A stretch of 13,302 nt of DNA from the NCBI GenBank assembly GCA_030627405.1, contig DAOUSD010000021.1, positions 1 to 13,302 of the forward strand, read 5' to 3'. Source of the stretch: Deltaproteobacteria bacterium. GTDB taxonomy: Bacteria > Desulfobacterota > Desulfobacteria > Desulfobacterales > ETH-SRB1. Positions 1-6,401 of this stretch are shown one piece after another. Below the pieces are notes generated by a model, which was not told the DNA's origin, made no database searches, and was given only the letters and a program-made list of their open reading frames with translations. Each line of letters starts with the position of its first letter. Positions within the stretch are counted from its first letter, which is position 1. A program made the position numbers and the translations under genes.

Positions 1-155
1 AGCCCAAAGCGATCCCCCTTTTTTATATGGCCAGCTCCTTCTATGGACAAGACTTGCCATTGCGGATTCAGACTGAACCACTTTTCAAGCCCATAAAAAA
101 AAGGAAGTATCTTTTCCTGTGGAAGCGGTATTTTTATACTGCCGGATAAATTCAT
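1..155 (-). CDS. Probable SRPBCC-fold (START/polyketide-cyclase-like) protein, N-terminal part only
   Basis: A minus-strand reading frame opens with ATG at 155-153 and stays open for 51 codons to the window edge, so the gene is cut. It begins 13 bases after the uspA stop at 169, which suggests it is the last visible gene of the same transcript. The visible protein begins MNLSGSIKIPLPQEKILPFF, followed by a stretch with LEKWFSLNPQWQVLSIEG near residues 25-42. An opening beta strand, an APxE-like PLPQE turn and a WFSLNPxW segment recall SRPBCC family proteins, which bind hydrophobic ligands in a helix-grip fold. That is recognition by eye and could be wrong. No clear Shine-Dalgarno sequence lies before the ATG, so translation may be coupled to uspA. 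It could instead be an unrelated hypothetical protein. Confidence 0.55.
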   Translation of the reverse strand, partial: MNLSGSIKIPLPQEKILPFFYGLEKWFSLNPQWQVLSIEGAGHIKKGDRFG

Positions 156-168
156 GTTTTGTAGCAAT

Positions 169-618
169 CTATCTTACAAAGACAACCGACCTTTGGGTCT
201 TCTTAAATACTTTTTCCGGCAAGTTGTACGATTCAAAACGCTCCCACCGACTGCTTAACAACTTGGAACCAATAACAACCAAATCATACCCCCCATCTTC
301 CATTTCCTGCAAAATTTCTTTTTCAGGACTTCCGTACCGCATCTTGGGGATTACTTTAACCTCTTGATTACAGGCCTTTTCCTGAAATTCCTTTAATACC
401 TTATTGCCTTCGTCATGCAATGTCCTGTCTATGTAATCACGGTATTCATCTCTCCCTATAGCATATATCTCATCGGCAAATTTTTTTAAAAACGGGTTGA
501 CAACGTAAAGCGAACATATGAAAGCACCCGTACTTTTTGCTAAACTTACAGCAAAGTCCTCTGCCTTTACCGCCTGTTCGTCACCATCGGTACAAAGTAG
601 TATCTTATGAATCTCCAT
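169..618 (-). CDS. Universal stress protein (UspA family), degenerate nucleotide motif
   Basis: A 149-residue single-domain Usp fold protein. It opens with the typical first strand (HKILLCTDGDEQA, with the acidic residue of the nucleotide pocket) and has the late strand DLVVIGSK. The ATP-binding signature of MJ0577-type Usps is G-2X-G-9X-G-(S/T). Here only the first Gly (about residue 117, in IGSKL) is present; the second is Leu and the third is replaced in ESY, so ATP binding is doubtful. A reading frame allows a TTG at 624, but AAAGG at 625-629 sits six bases before ATG 618, so ATG 618 is chosen. The gene follows yeiH by nine bases, and the yeiH stop codon overlaps this Shine-Dalgarno sequence, so the two are probably translationally coupled. 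A role in stress response or in sensing linked to the exporter is inference. Confidence 0.88.
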   Translation of the reverse strand: MEIHKILLCTDGDEQAVKAEDFAVSLAKSTGAFICSLYVVNPFLKKFADEIYAIGRDEYRDYIDRTLHDEGNKVLKEFQEKACNQEVKVIPKMRYGSPEKEILQEMEDGGYDLVVIGSKLLSSRWERFESYNLPEKVFKKTQRSVVFVR

Positions 619-627
619 TATCAACCT

Positions 628-1926
628 TTATTTAACTTGGAACACATCTGTTCCCAGGAGAATAACTACAATGGCCGAAAGTACAGCCTTGAAGGTGGCG
701 GCGAACAAACCGATAACAAAGGCTTTACCGCCAGCTTTCTTCAAATCGTCAAATGCTATATTCAATCCAACTCCCGCAAAACCTATGGCAAAAAATATCT
801 TGAGAAACTGTTTTCCAAAAATGTACTGATGGTCCTTGGTGAAGACTCCGAATTCATTTAAGGTCACCATTACAAAAAATCCAAATATAAATAAGGGAAA
901 TTTATCGACAATAACTTGCCAGGTATTCATTTTTTCTGACCGGCCTTCCGCGGCTGCTGTTCTGACTAAGTAAAACCATATGCAATAAAGGACTACAATC
1001 GGGATAAACCCGACCCTGACAATGTTAATGATGTTCGCGGTCAACAATGCATCATGGCCGTACCATGAGGCGGCGGCAACAAGCTGAGCAGTATTCAGAA
1101 TAGATGTTCCAACCCAGGCACCAAAAACAGGCTCGGACATGCCGAGAGCTTTTCCTATGTACGGAAAAGTAAAGAGCGCCAGTGTGCCAAAAAGTAGTAT
1201 CGTCCCGACAGCATAAAAGAAATCCCTTGGTTTTGATTTTACGATCGGAGCCACCGCCACCGCGGCCGAGACTCCGCAAACTCCGGTACCAGCGGCCATT
1301 ACGCCGAGCAACCCCTCGTCTAGTTTCAGTTTTCTGCCTATAACAGACACAAGGACTACAGTGCCGAGAATAAATATTACAACCAGTAAAAGAGCGACCA
1401 AGCCCACTTTAAATAGATTTGACCATACGTAATAGCCACCGAGCAATACGATGCCTGGCTTGATAATAGGCCGCGCAAGCACCGTGCCGGGTTTAAACGA
1501 ATCCGGGATGCCGATTGTATTTCTTATAAGCATTCCACCCAAAAGGAGAATGGCCACATACGTGAGCTGGAACTCAAGCATTTTGTTACCGAATTTGAAT
1601 TTGAAAGGAATTTCCCAGGTAGCAATCAGAGATTCATAAATATCTTGTTTGAGGATATGGGGTTTTTTGGGCTCCTTCTTTAACGTGCCTTGTTTATAGA
1701 GAAGCAGTTGCTCCTTATATTTTTCTGCAGGTTTTGCCTTGTATTCATCAAATGGCAATGGAGATTTATGCTCTGCGTTTGCCTTTAAAATCTTTTGGCA
1801 CTCTTTAAAGTTTTTTTGCCAGCCATTCATGGAATAATCCCATTGAAGCGCTGACCAGCCCAGGATCATACACAAAATTAATCCTGGAATATATTTTTGT
1901 AATCCATTTTGTGCTGTTGCTGACAT
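628..1926 (-). CDS. YeiH/UPF0324 family putative sulfate (anion) exporter with extended first loop
   Basis: A 432-residue polytopic inner-membrane protein. The family signature is visible as GTGVCGVSAAVAVAPIVKSK (residues 213-232), the conserved core of YeiH / COG2855 (Cons_hypoth698) proteins. Some relatives lie in sulfonate-degradation clusters (TauZ type) and were proposed as sulfate exporters; the substrate here is unknown. The first span is roughly residues 12-29 and the next starts near 120. Between them is a Lys/Glu-rich hydrophilic stretch of about 90 residues, which makes the protein clearly longer than usual members (about 340-350). Further spans fill 155-432. The start ATG at 1926 is preceded by a run of nine G that must act as the Shine-Dalgarno sequence. 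It is co-transcribed with the small membrane gene upstream and uspA downstream. In a sulfate reducer, export of sulfite, sulfate or another small anion is plausible but unproven. Confidence 0.85.
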   Translation of the reverse strand: MSATAQNGLQKYIPGLILCMILGWSALQWDYSMNGWQKNFKECQKILKANAEHKSPLPFDEYKAKPAEKYKEQLLLYKQGTLKKEPKKPHILKQDIYESLIATWEIPFKFKFGNKMLEFQLTYVAILLLGGMLIRNTIGIPDSFKPGTVLARPIIKPGIVLLGGYYVWSNLFKVGLVALLLVVIFILGTVVLVSVIGRKLKLDEGLLGVMAAGTGVCGVSAAVAVAPIVKSKPRDFFYAVGTILLFGTLALFTFPYIGKALGMSEPVFGAWVGTSILNTAQLVAAASWYGHDALLTANIINIVRVGFIPIVVLYCIWFYLVRTAAAEGRSEKMNTWQVIVDKFPLFIFGFFVMVTLNEFGVFTKDHQYIFGKQFLKIFFAIGFAGVGLNIAFDDLKKAGGKAFVIGLFAATFKAVLSAIVVILLGTDVFQVK

Positions 1927-1933
1927 CTATGCA

Positions 1934-1942
1934 CCCCCCCCC
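1934..1942 (-). promoter_or_regulatory. Nine-G homopolymer forming the yeiH ribosome-binding site
   Basis: On the minus strand, nine consecutive G directly follow the TAA of the small membrane gene (1943-1945). They end seven bases before the yeiH ATG (1926-1924), which is the correct Shine-Dalgarno position. No other purine-rich motif is present there. Homopolymers of this length can slip in replication, which would change spacing or strength. Confidence 0.7.
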
Positions 1943-2101
1943 TTAAAAAAATAGCGACGGAAATGTATTCTTGGTTATTATTCCGGCCAACCCCAATATC
2001 ACGGTAATAGCAGACATAATAAGCACCCACATATCTTCCTTTCTCTCAGCCGAGAATACTTTCTTGGCCTTTTCTTCAAACTCCCTGGTCTCTTCTTCCA
2101 T
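1943..2101 (-). CDS. Small single-span membrane protein of unknown function
   Basis: A 52-residue protein with a charged N-terminal helix rich in Glu and Lys (MEEETREFEEKAKKVF). A single hydrophobic span follows at about residues 25-44 (WVLIMSAITVILGLAGIIT) and then a short tail. I do not recognise a family. The frame could extend to 2125, but a perfect AAGGAGG at 2108-2114 with six-base spacing fixes the start at ATG 2101. It lies 16 bases upstream of yeiH on the same strand, so it is very probably translated from the same message. It may be an accessory subunit or topology partner of the exporter; that is inference from position only. A strong ribosome site and charge-biased codons argue against a chance ORF. 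Confidence 0.75.
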   Translation of the reverse strand: MEEETREFEEKAKKVFSAERKEDMWVLIMSAITVILGLAGIITKNTFPSLFF

Positions 2102-2221
2102 CTTAGCCCTCCTTAATACGCCCAAACATGTCTTATATCTTCATAACCTTATAACTTTACCAAAGGTCAATAGCCATCCTTAGTAGAATAGTTCTCAACT
2201 GTAGGAATTTTTGCGAAATCA

Positions 2222-2641
2222 TCATTTCATAACGAGAACAGGAATTGGTGAATATTCTACTACCCGTGCGGTTACACTCCCCAATGCTATTTTCTTAATG
2301 CCATGTTTTCCGTGAGACGCCACTACTATCATCTCCGCATTCTCTTTCTCTGCTGATTCAATAATTACATCCGCAGGTCTGCCCACTTTAGTTACGTCTC
2401 TCCCGTTCACTCCGGCAGCTTTTATTTTTTTTAGAGCATGGTCAATAATATTTTTTGCTTCCTTCATCTGAATTTCCCTTACGATATTACAATCAAATTC
2501 CGCAACCCCTATGGGACAGAAATCCTCGATGGCATATACTACTACCACTTCCATATCCTCTTTCTTCGCAAGTTCTATAGCCTTCTTCAGCGCTTTGCCT
2601 GCAAATTCAGATCCGTCATCTCCTACAATTATTTTTTTCAT
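2222..2641 (-). CDS. Universal stress protein (UspA family), ATP-binding type
   Basis: A 139-residue single Usp domain. It opens KKIIVGDDGSEFA with the nucleotide-pocket aspartates at residues 8-9 and ends PIPVLVMK, the usual last strand. Near residues 108-122 it carries ASHGKHGIKKIALGS. This matches the ATP-binding pattern G-2X-G-9X-G-S except that the first Gly is Ala, so it probably binds ATP. The start ATG at 2641 has GGGGAG five bases upstream. A 120-base gap separates it from the small membrane gene downstream on the same strand, so the two may or may not be on one transcript. It contrasts with the other Usp at 169-618, which has lost two of the three motif positions. Its cellular role cannot be read from the sequence. 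Confidence 0.92.
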   Translation of the reverse strand: MKKIIVGDDGSEFAGKALKKAIELAKKEDMEVVVVYAIEDFCPIGVAEFDCNIVREIQMKEAKNIIDHALKKIKAAGVNGRDVTKVGRPADVIIESAEKENAEMIVVASHGKHGIKKIALGSVTARVVEYSPIPVLVMK

Positions 2642-2679
2642 TTTTGCTCCCCAATATATAAGCTTATTTTGTAAAACCC

Positions 2680-2709
2680 GTCATACAATAATCGGGTATT
2701 AATTGTCAA
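2680..2709 (-). promoter_or_regulatory. Sigma-70-type promoter for the uspA gene at 2222-2641
   Basis: On the minus strand a perfect TTGACA (2709-2704) and TATGAC (2685-2680, four of six) are separated by 18 bases. The predicted start is near 2673, giving a leader of about 30 bases. A dyad ACCCG-N12-CGGGT (2676-2697) overlaps the -10 element and spacer and could be an operator; that is inference. Confidence 0.5.
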
Positions 2710-2726
2710 AAATAATTAATCTGGAC

Positions 2727-2806
2727 TTTTTTGACAGGATTAACTGGATTAACATGATTTCTTTATTTAGCTTACGTCTTGATAATCCTGTATATCCTGT
2801 CAAAAG
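2727..2806. repeat. Imperfect inverted repeat of the GACAGGAT family, 3' of trmJ
   Basis: The arms are 2729-2756 and 2778-2805. They match at 23 of 28 positions, including 12 perfect pairs at the base (TTTTGACAGGAT), with a loop of about 21 bases. The repeat starts seven bases after the trmJ stop, so it would form a long hairpin at the 3' end of the ndk-trmJ transcript. No U-run follows on the minus strand, so it is not a classical terminator. The 15 bases TTTTTTGACAGGATT recur exactly at 8995-9009. Repeats of this look are dispersed in many deltaproteobacterial genomes. Confidence 0.75.
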
Positions 2807-2812
2807 AAATTT

Positions 2813-3595
2813 TTAACGCTTTTCAGGCGAATTTTGTTTACATGATAAACTCTTCTGTCCATCATTGAAAGATTTTTTGCCATACCAGTCGATCTGTCTG
2901 CATATGCCCCTGATAATACTTACTTCTCTGGCCTGCAAATGCAACCGTTTGAAAAAAAGGCGCAATTTGTTCATCCAGTAATCGGGATTTTCATTATTTA
3001 TATAGCTTATCCTCACCAGTATATCTTTAAGCTGATCATACATACCTTCCAGCTCATGGCGAGCTGCAAGACGAGGGACAAAATTGTGGCTTTCCGTACA
3101 ACCGGCATTAAATATTTCATAACAAACAATCATTACAGCCTGAGCTAAATTAATGGAAGAAAAATCCGCTGTCGGGATATTAACAAGGGCGTCACAGAAT
3201 CTTATATCCTCGTTGGAAAGCCCCCTGTCCTCAGGGCCAAAAATTATGGCAATGTTGTTATCTCTTGAGATGGGTATCAGGCTTTGGGCAAGTTTTGAGG
3301 GATTTTTTACAGACCGACGATGTTTCCCTGTCCTGGCGGTTGTTCCAACAACATAACTATAAGGTGAAAGTGCTTCTTTAAGTTCTTCATAAAGCTCTAT
3401 TTGCTCAACAACTTCAGCAGCGGCATGGGTAGCCAGTTTCATGACTTTGGCTATATCATAGTTTATCGGGTTAACCAGCACAAGCCTGCCTATCCCCATA
3501 TTACGTATGGCCCGAGCGGCAGCCCCAATATTTTCAGGACATCGGGGCTGTTTCAACACAATGGAAATATTGTCAAAATTTACTTTCTTTTCCAT
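2813..3595 (-). CDS. trmJ: tRNA (cytidine/uridine-2'-O-)-methyltransferase TrmJ-like SPOUT enzyme
   Basis: A 260-residue SpoU/TrmH-superfamily methyltransferase. The three knot motifs are visible: PENIGAAARAIRNMG (20-34), IIFGPEDRGLSNED (117-130) and SSINLAQAVMIVCYEIF (146-162). The gap and the C-terminal helical extension fit TrmJ (YfhQ), which methylates the ribose of nucleotide 32 in tRNA with S-adenosylmethionine. Other SpoU enzymes such as TrmL are shorter, so TrmJ is the best call, though specificity cannot be proved here. AGGA lies seven bases before the ATG at 3595. It is 24 bases downstream of ndk on the same strand and most likely shares its promoter. The last 30 residues are basic and poorly conserved. 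A hairpin-forming repeat follows directly after the stop. Confidence 0.88.
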   Translation of the reverse strand: MEKKVNFDNISIVLKQPRCPENIGAAARAIRNMGIGRLVLVNPINYDIAKVMKLATHAAAEVVEQIELYEELKEALSPYSYVVGTTARTGKHRRSVKNPSKLAQSLIPISRDNNIAIIFGPEDRGLSNEDIRFCDALVNIPTADFSSINLAQAVMIVCYEIFNAGCTESHNFVPRLAARHELEGMYDQLKDILVRISYINNENPDYWMNKLRLFFKRLHLQAREVSIIRGICRQIDWYGKKSFNDGQKSLSCKQNSPEKR

Positions 3596-3619
3596 CAGTA
3601 AATCCTGAACCTTGAACGA

Positions 3620-4033
3620 TTACACTATTTCAAAACTGTTGAAGAAGTAACCGATTTCAGATGAGGCTGATTCCTGAGAATCTGAACCGTGGACCACGTT
3701 TTTCTCAATATCCGTAGCAAAATCTCTCCGAATAGTACCTTCCTCAGCTTCTTTATAATTTGTTGCACCCATTAAATCACGGTATTTTGAAATTACATTC
3801 TCGGCCTCAAGTACCATTACGACAACCGTGCCTGATGACATAAAGTCTGTTAAACTGTCAAAGAATGGACGTTCTTTATGAACAGCGTAAAAACCCTGTG
3901 CCTGCTTCCTGGTCATTTTCAGCATCTTCATGGCAATAATTTTCATATTGCTGCGTTCAAGCCTTTTAATAACTTCACCTATCAGACCGCGGCCAACTCC
4001 ATCCGGCTTGATTATTGATAATGTTCTTTCCAT
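3620..4033 (-). CDS. ndk: Nucleoside diphosphate kinase
   Basis: A 137-residue cytosolic enzyme of family length. It transfers the gamma phosphate of NTPs to NDPs through a phospho-histidine and so balances nucleotide pools. Visible signatures are ERTLSIIKPDGV at the start (Lys9 in the phosphate site), the GATN loop at 89-92, GTIRRDFA (99-106) and the active-site NVVHGSDS with His115. The C-terminus EIGYFFNSFEIV is typical. The upstream AAGGA is further from the ATG than usual (about 11 bases), so the ribosome site is weak to look at. It is the first gene of a two-gene unit with trmJ and is divergent from serA, with a TTGACA promoter about 65 bases upstream. Nothing is missing or altered in the catalytic set. 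Confidence 0.97.
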   Translation of the reverse strand: MERTLSIIKPDGVGRGLIGEVIKRLERSNMKIIAMKMLKMTRKQAQGFYAVHKERPFFDSLTDFMSSGTVVVMVLEAENVISKYRDLMGATNYKEAEEGTIRRDFATDIEKNVVHGSDSQESASSEIGYFFNSFEIV

Positions 4034-4074
4034 ATTTCTTATTATCCTTTCCTTATAAATTCATGATTTACACA

Positions 4075-4102
4075 CATATATATAAACCACTACGTATGTC
4101 AA
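4075..4102 (-). promoter_or_regulatory. Promoter for ndk-trmJ
   Basis: On the minus strand a perfect TTGACA (4102-4097) and TATATG (4080-4075) are separated by 16 bases. The predicted start is near 4068, about 35 bases before the ndk ATG. Confidence 0.5.
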
Positions 4103-4192
4103 ACACTTAGAGCCAATTCATCGGTTTTCAAACAGGCTTAGGGCTTGAAAAAAATAAATTGCCTTTATTGATTTATGGCTTAAATTAATTAT

Positions 4193-4221
4193 TTTACATA
4201 CTAATAATTATAAGATATTAT
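4193..4221 (+). promoter_or_regulatory. Promoter for serA
   Basis: TTTACA (4193-4198) and TATTAT (4216-4221) are spaced by 17 bases in an AT-rich tract. The predicted start is near 4228, about 39 bases before the serA ATG. It shares the 233-base divergent region with the ndk promoter; the rest of that region (4103-4192) shows no clear site. Confidence 0.55.
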
Positions 4222-4266
4222 AAAAATGTATATAGTTTATTTAATTTTTGTTTTAGGGGGAAACTA

Positions 4267-5844
4267 ATGAAAGTTTTGATCAGCGATAATCTCGGTGAAG
4301 CCGGAATTAAAATGTTTCAAGAAGAAGGTTTTGATGTTGATGTTAATGTTGGATTGTCTCCGGATGAACTTAAAGAAATCATCGGAAACTATGACGCCCT
4401 TGTAATACGGAGTGCTACAAAAGTAACAGATGATCTTCTGCAAAAAGCAACCCGTTTAAAAGTCATAGGCCGTGCAGGTATCGGTCTCGACAATGTGGAT
4501 ATACCGGCGGCAACGAAAAGAGGTATGGTTGTGATGAATACCCCGGGTGGCAATGTTATTACCACCGCTGAGCATACGTTAGCTCTAATGCTTTCATTAA
4601 CACGCAATATACCGTTGGGGACTTCATCATTAAAGGATGGACGCTGGGAAAAAAAGAATTTGCAGGGCAGAGAGCTGTATAACAAGGTTCTTGGTGTTAT
4701 CGGGTTTGGTAAAATCGGCTCAATTGTTGCAGATCGGGCACGCGGACTCAAAATGCAGGTTATTATATATGATCCTTTTGTTGTGCCGGAACTTATCGAA
4801 AAGGCAGGATTTGAATATGCTTCTCTGGACGAATTATACAAAAAAGCTGATTACATAACTCTGCACGTTCCAAAGCTTAAAGAAACCACAGGCCTTATCA
4901 ATAAAGAGGCTATTGATAAGATGAAGGACGGCGTTATGATTATAAACTGCGCTCGCGGTGGTATTGTTAAAGAAGATGACCTTTATGAAGCCATGAAATC
5001 AGGCAAGGTAGCAGGAGCGGCCCTTGATGTTTTTGAAGTTGAACCTCCTTTCAACTCACCCCTTCTTGAAATGGACCATCTGGTATGTACTCCGCACCTT
5101 GGAGCATCTACCCGGGAAGCCCAGACCAATGTTGCGGTCGCGGTCGCAGAACAGATAATTGACTATCTTAAAAACGGAACTATAATAAATGCTGTAAATA
5201 TTCCCTCTGTTACAGGCGAACTCATGGTAAAGCTTGGACCTTTTTTAAGCCTTGCGGAGAGGATTGGCTGCCTTCAGGCACAGCTTTCAAGCTGGCCTAT
5301 AAATGAAGTAGTTATTGATTATACAGGAGATTTTATGGGCCTTGACCTTTCACCTATTTCAAGGGCTATAATGAAAGGGCTGCTTACTCCTGTGGTAAAG
5401 GATGATGTAAATTTCGTCAATGCAATTGTTCTTGCAAAGGAAAGGGGTATTAGAGTTACAGAGACAACTCATTCTAAATCCGAAGATTATTTAAATCTGA
5501 TAACTGTAAGCTTAATCAGTCCCGAAACAACTACCACAGTGGAAGCAACATTATTCGGCAAAAAAGAGCCGAGAGTTGTTAAAATAAATAATTTCAGGGT
5601 TGAAATGGTCCCGCAGGGACATCTGGTTCTTATAAACAATATTGATAAGCCGGGCGCCATAGGCAGTATTGGCATTATCCTCGGAGAAAATGATATTAAC
5701 ATAGAAAAGATGCAGGTCGGCCAGGAAAAAGATGGTGAAAGAAATATTATTTTTCTAAGAACTGATATACCAATCCCCAATGATGTCCTTGAAAAATTAC
5801 ATACCCTGCCGCTTGTTAAGAGTGTTACACCATTGGAACTTTAA
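4267..5844 (+). CDS. serA: D-3-phosphoglycerate dehydrogenase, long form with ACT domain
   Basis: A 525-residue enzyme catalysing the first step of serine synthesis, oxidation of 3-phosphoglycerate with NAD. Order of domains: substrate-binding halves around residues 1-100 and 285-315, a Rossmann NAD domain with GFGKIG (146-151) and the adenosine-binding Asp in IIYDPF (about 169), an intervening domain from about 320 to 445, and a C-terminal ACT domain (about 452-525, HLVLINNIDKPG). The catalytic triad is in place: Arg230 in NCARGG, Glu259 in FEVEPP and His277 in TPHLGAST. The ACT domain suggests serine feedback. The start is fixed by AGGGGG at 4255-4260, six bases from ATG. A 13-base tandem duplication covers the stop codon. 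The gene heads a rightward run continuing into a DUF1844 gene about 50 bases on. Confidence 0.97.
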   Translation: MKVLISDNLGEAGIKMFQEEGFDVDVNVGLSPDELKEIIGNYDALVIRSATKVTDDLLQKATRLKVIGRAGIGLDNVDIPAATKRGMVVMNTPGGNVITTAEHTLALMLSLTRNIPLGTSSLKDGRWEKKNLQGRELYNKVLGVIGFGKIGSIVADRARGLKMQVIIYDPFVVPELIEKAGFEYASLDELYKKADYITLHVPKLKETTGLINKEAIDKMKDGVMIINCARGGIVKEDDLYEAMKSGKVAGAALDVFEVEPPFNSPLLEMDHLVCTPHLGASTREAQTNVAVAVAEQIIDYLKNGTIINAVNIPSVTGELMVKLGPFLSLAERIGCLQAQLSSWPINEVVIDYTGDFMGLDLSPISRAIMKGLLTPVVKDDVNFVNAIVLAKERGIRVTETTHSKSEDYLNLITVSLISPETTTTVEATLFGKKEPRVVKINNFRVEMVPQGHLVLINNIDKPGAIGSIGIILGENDINIEKMQVGQEKDGERNIIFLRTDIPIPNDVLEKLHTLPLVKSVTPLEL

Positions 5845-5861
5845 GATTGAACTTTAAGATT
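5836..5861 (+). repeat. 13-bp tandem duplication across the serA stop codon
   Basis: GAACTTTAAGATT occurs twice without a gap (5836-5848 and 5849-5861). The first copy contains the last serA codons and the TAA at 5842-5844, so the protein is unchanged by the second copy. It looks like a small slippage duplication. Confidence 0.85.
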
Positions 5862-5895
5862 GATGGATTGCAGATAATTAATAGGGAGATTAACC

Positions 5896-6270
5896 ATGTC
5901 GGAAGAAAAGTCTGGTTTTACTGTAAAAGACCGAAGAGTTTTTGCTGAAGAAAGTGAAGAAGAAAAAAAAGAGCCTCCAAAAGAAGAAACTAAAGAAGAA
6001 GAAAAAAAAGAGCCCCAAGCTCCTTTGCCGGAAATAAATTTTGCAACCTTTATAATTTCCTTAAACGCATCTGCTCTGCTACACCTTGGTGTTTTAGGGG
6101 ACCCTGCCACAGGCAAAAATGTTAAAAACCTGCCCATGGGAAAACAGACAATAGATATTTTAGGCATGCTTGAAGAAAAGACAAAAGGGAATCTATCAAA
6201 AGAAGAAGAGAATATGCTAAAAAACATTCTTTATGATCTCAGAATAATTTATGTCAAAGAACAGAAGTAA
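5896..6270 (+). CDS. DUF1844 domain-containing protein
   Basis: A 124-residue protein of unknown function. The first 45 residues form a highly charged Glu/Lys-rich tail (runs of EEEKK and KEE), probably disordered. Residues 46-120 are the DUF1844 domain: INFATFIISLNASALLHLG, then LGDPATGK, KQTIDILGMLEEKTKGNL and a final NILYDLRIIYV helix. Members are common in deltaproteobacteria and related phyla and are often next to housekeeping genes. No catalytic residues can be named. ATAGGGAG lies about nine bases before the ATG. It follows serA by 51 bases on the same strand and is followed by an inverted-repeat block that separates it from htrA. It is likely cytosolic, having no signal peptide and only amphipathic or hydrophobic helices. 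Confidence 0.88.
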   Translation: MSEEKSGFTVKDRRVFAEESEEEKKEPPKEETKEEEKKEPQAPLPEINFATFIISLNASALLHLGVLGDPATGKNVKNLPMGKQTIDILGMLEEKTKGNLSKEEENMLKNILYDLRIIYVKEQK

Positions 6271-6354
6271 CGGTTTACAGTTCACGGTTAACGGTTGCCG
6301 GTTTACAGTTAACAGTTTTATGTTTTGAGCAACCGTAAACTGTTAACCGTGAAC
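6271..6354. repeat. Inverted/direct repeat cluster of the GGTTCACGGTT family
   Basis: This begins at the base after the DUF1844 stop. A perfect 13-bp inverted pair GTTCACGGTTAAC (6280-6292) / GTTAACCGTGAAC (6342-6354) extends inward through GGTTGC (6293-6298) / GCAACC (6329-6334) with a seven-base bulge. An alternative 11-bp pairing joins 6308-6318 to 6337-6347, and the two folds exclude one another. CGGTTTACAGTT is also directly repeated at 6271-6282 and 6299-6310. No T-run follows, so it is not a typical terminator, but the hairpin may end or stabilise the serA-DUF1844 message. Confidence 0.8.
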
Positions 6355-6401
6355 TATTATGAACAGAGGTGGTTTTAGAAAATACAAAAGGGAATTGTTT
6401 T

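Noticed and set aside
2102..2125. Longer version of the small membrane protein starting at 2125
   Set aside because: The perfect AAGGAGG at 2108-2114 lies inside that extension and points to ATG 2101.
2727..2806. Classical Rho-independent terminator for trmJ
   Set aside because: The stem is AT-rich and imperfect, and no T run follows on the minus strand.
5841..6227. Minus-strand frame rich in Ser and Phe
   Set aside because: It mirrors the Glu/Lys-rich tail of the DUF1844 gene on the opposite strand; its composition is an artefact of those codons.
6271..6354. CRISPR array
   Set aside because: The repeats are few, unequal and inverted, and have no regular spacers or cas genes.
6369..6401. 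GTG start giving an 11-residue longer HtrA
   Set aside because: AAGGGA is placed for ATG 6402, and starting there gives a standard signal peptide.
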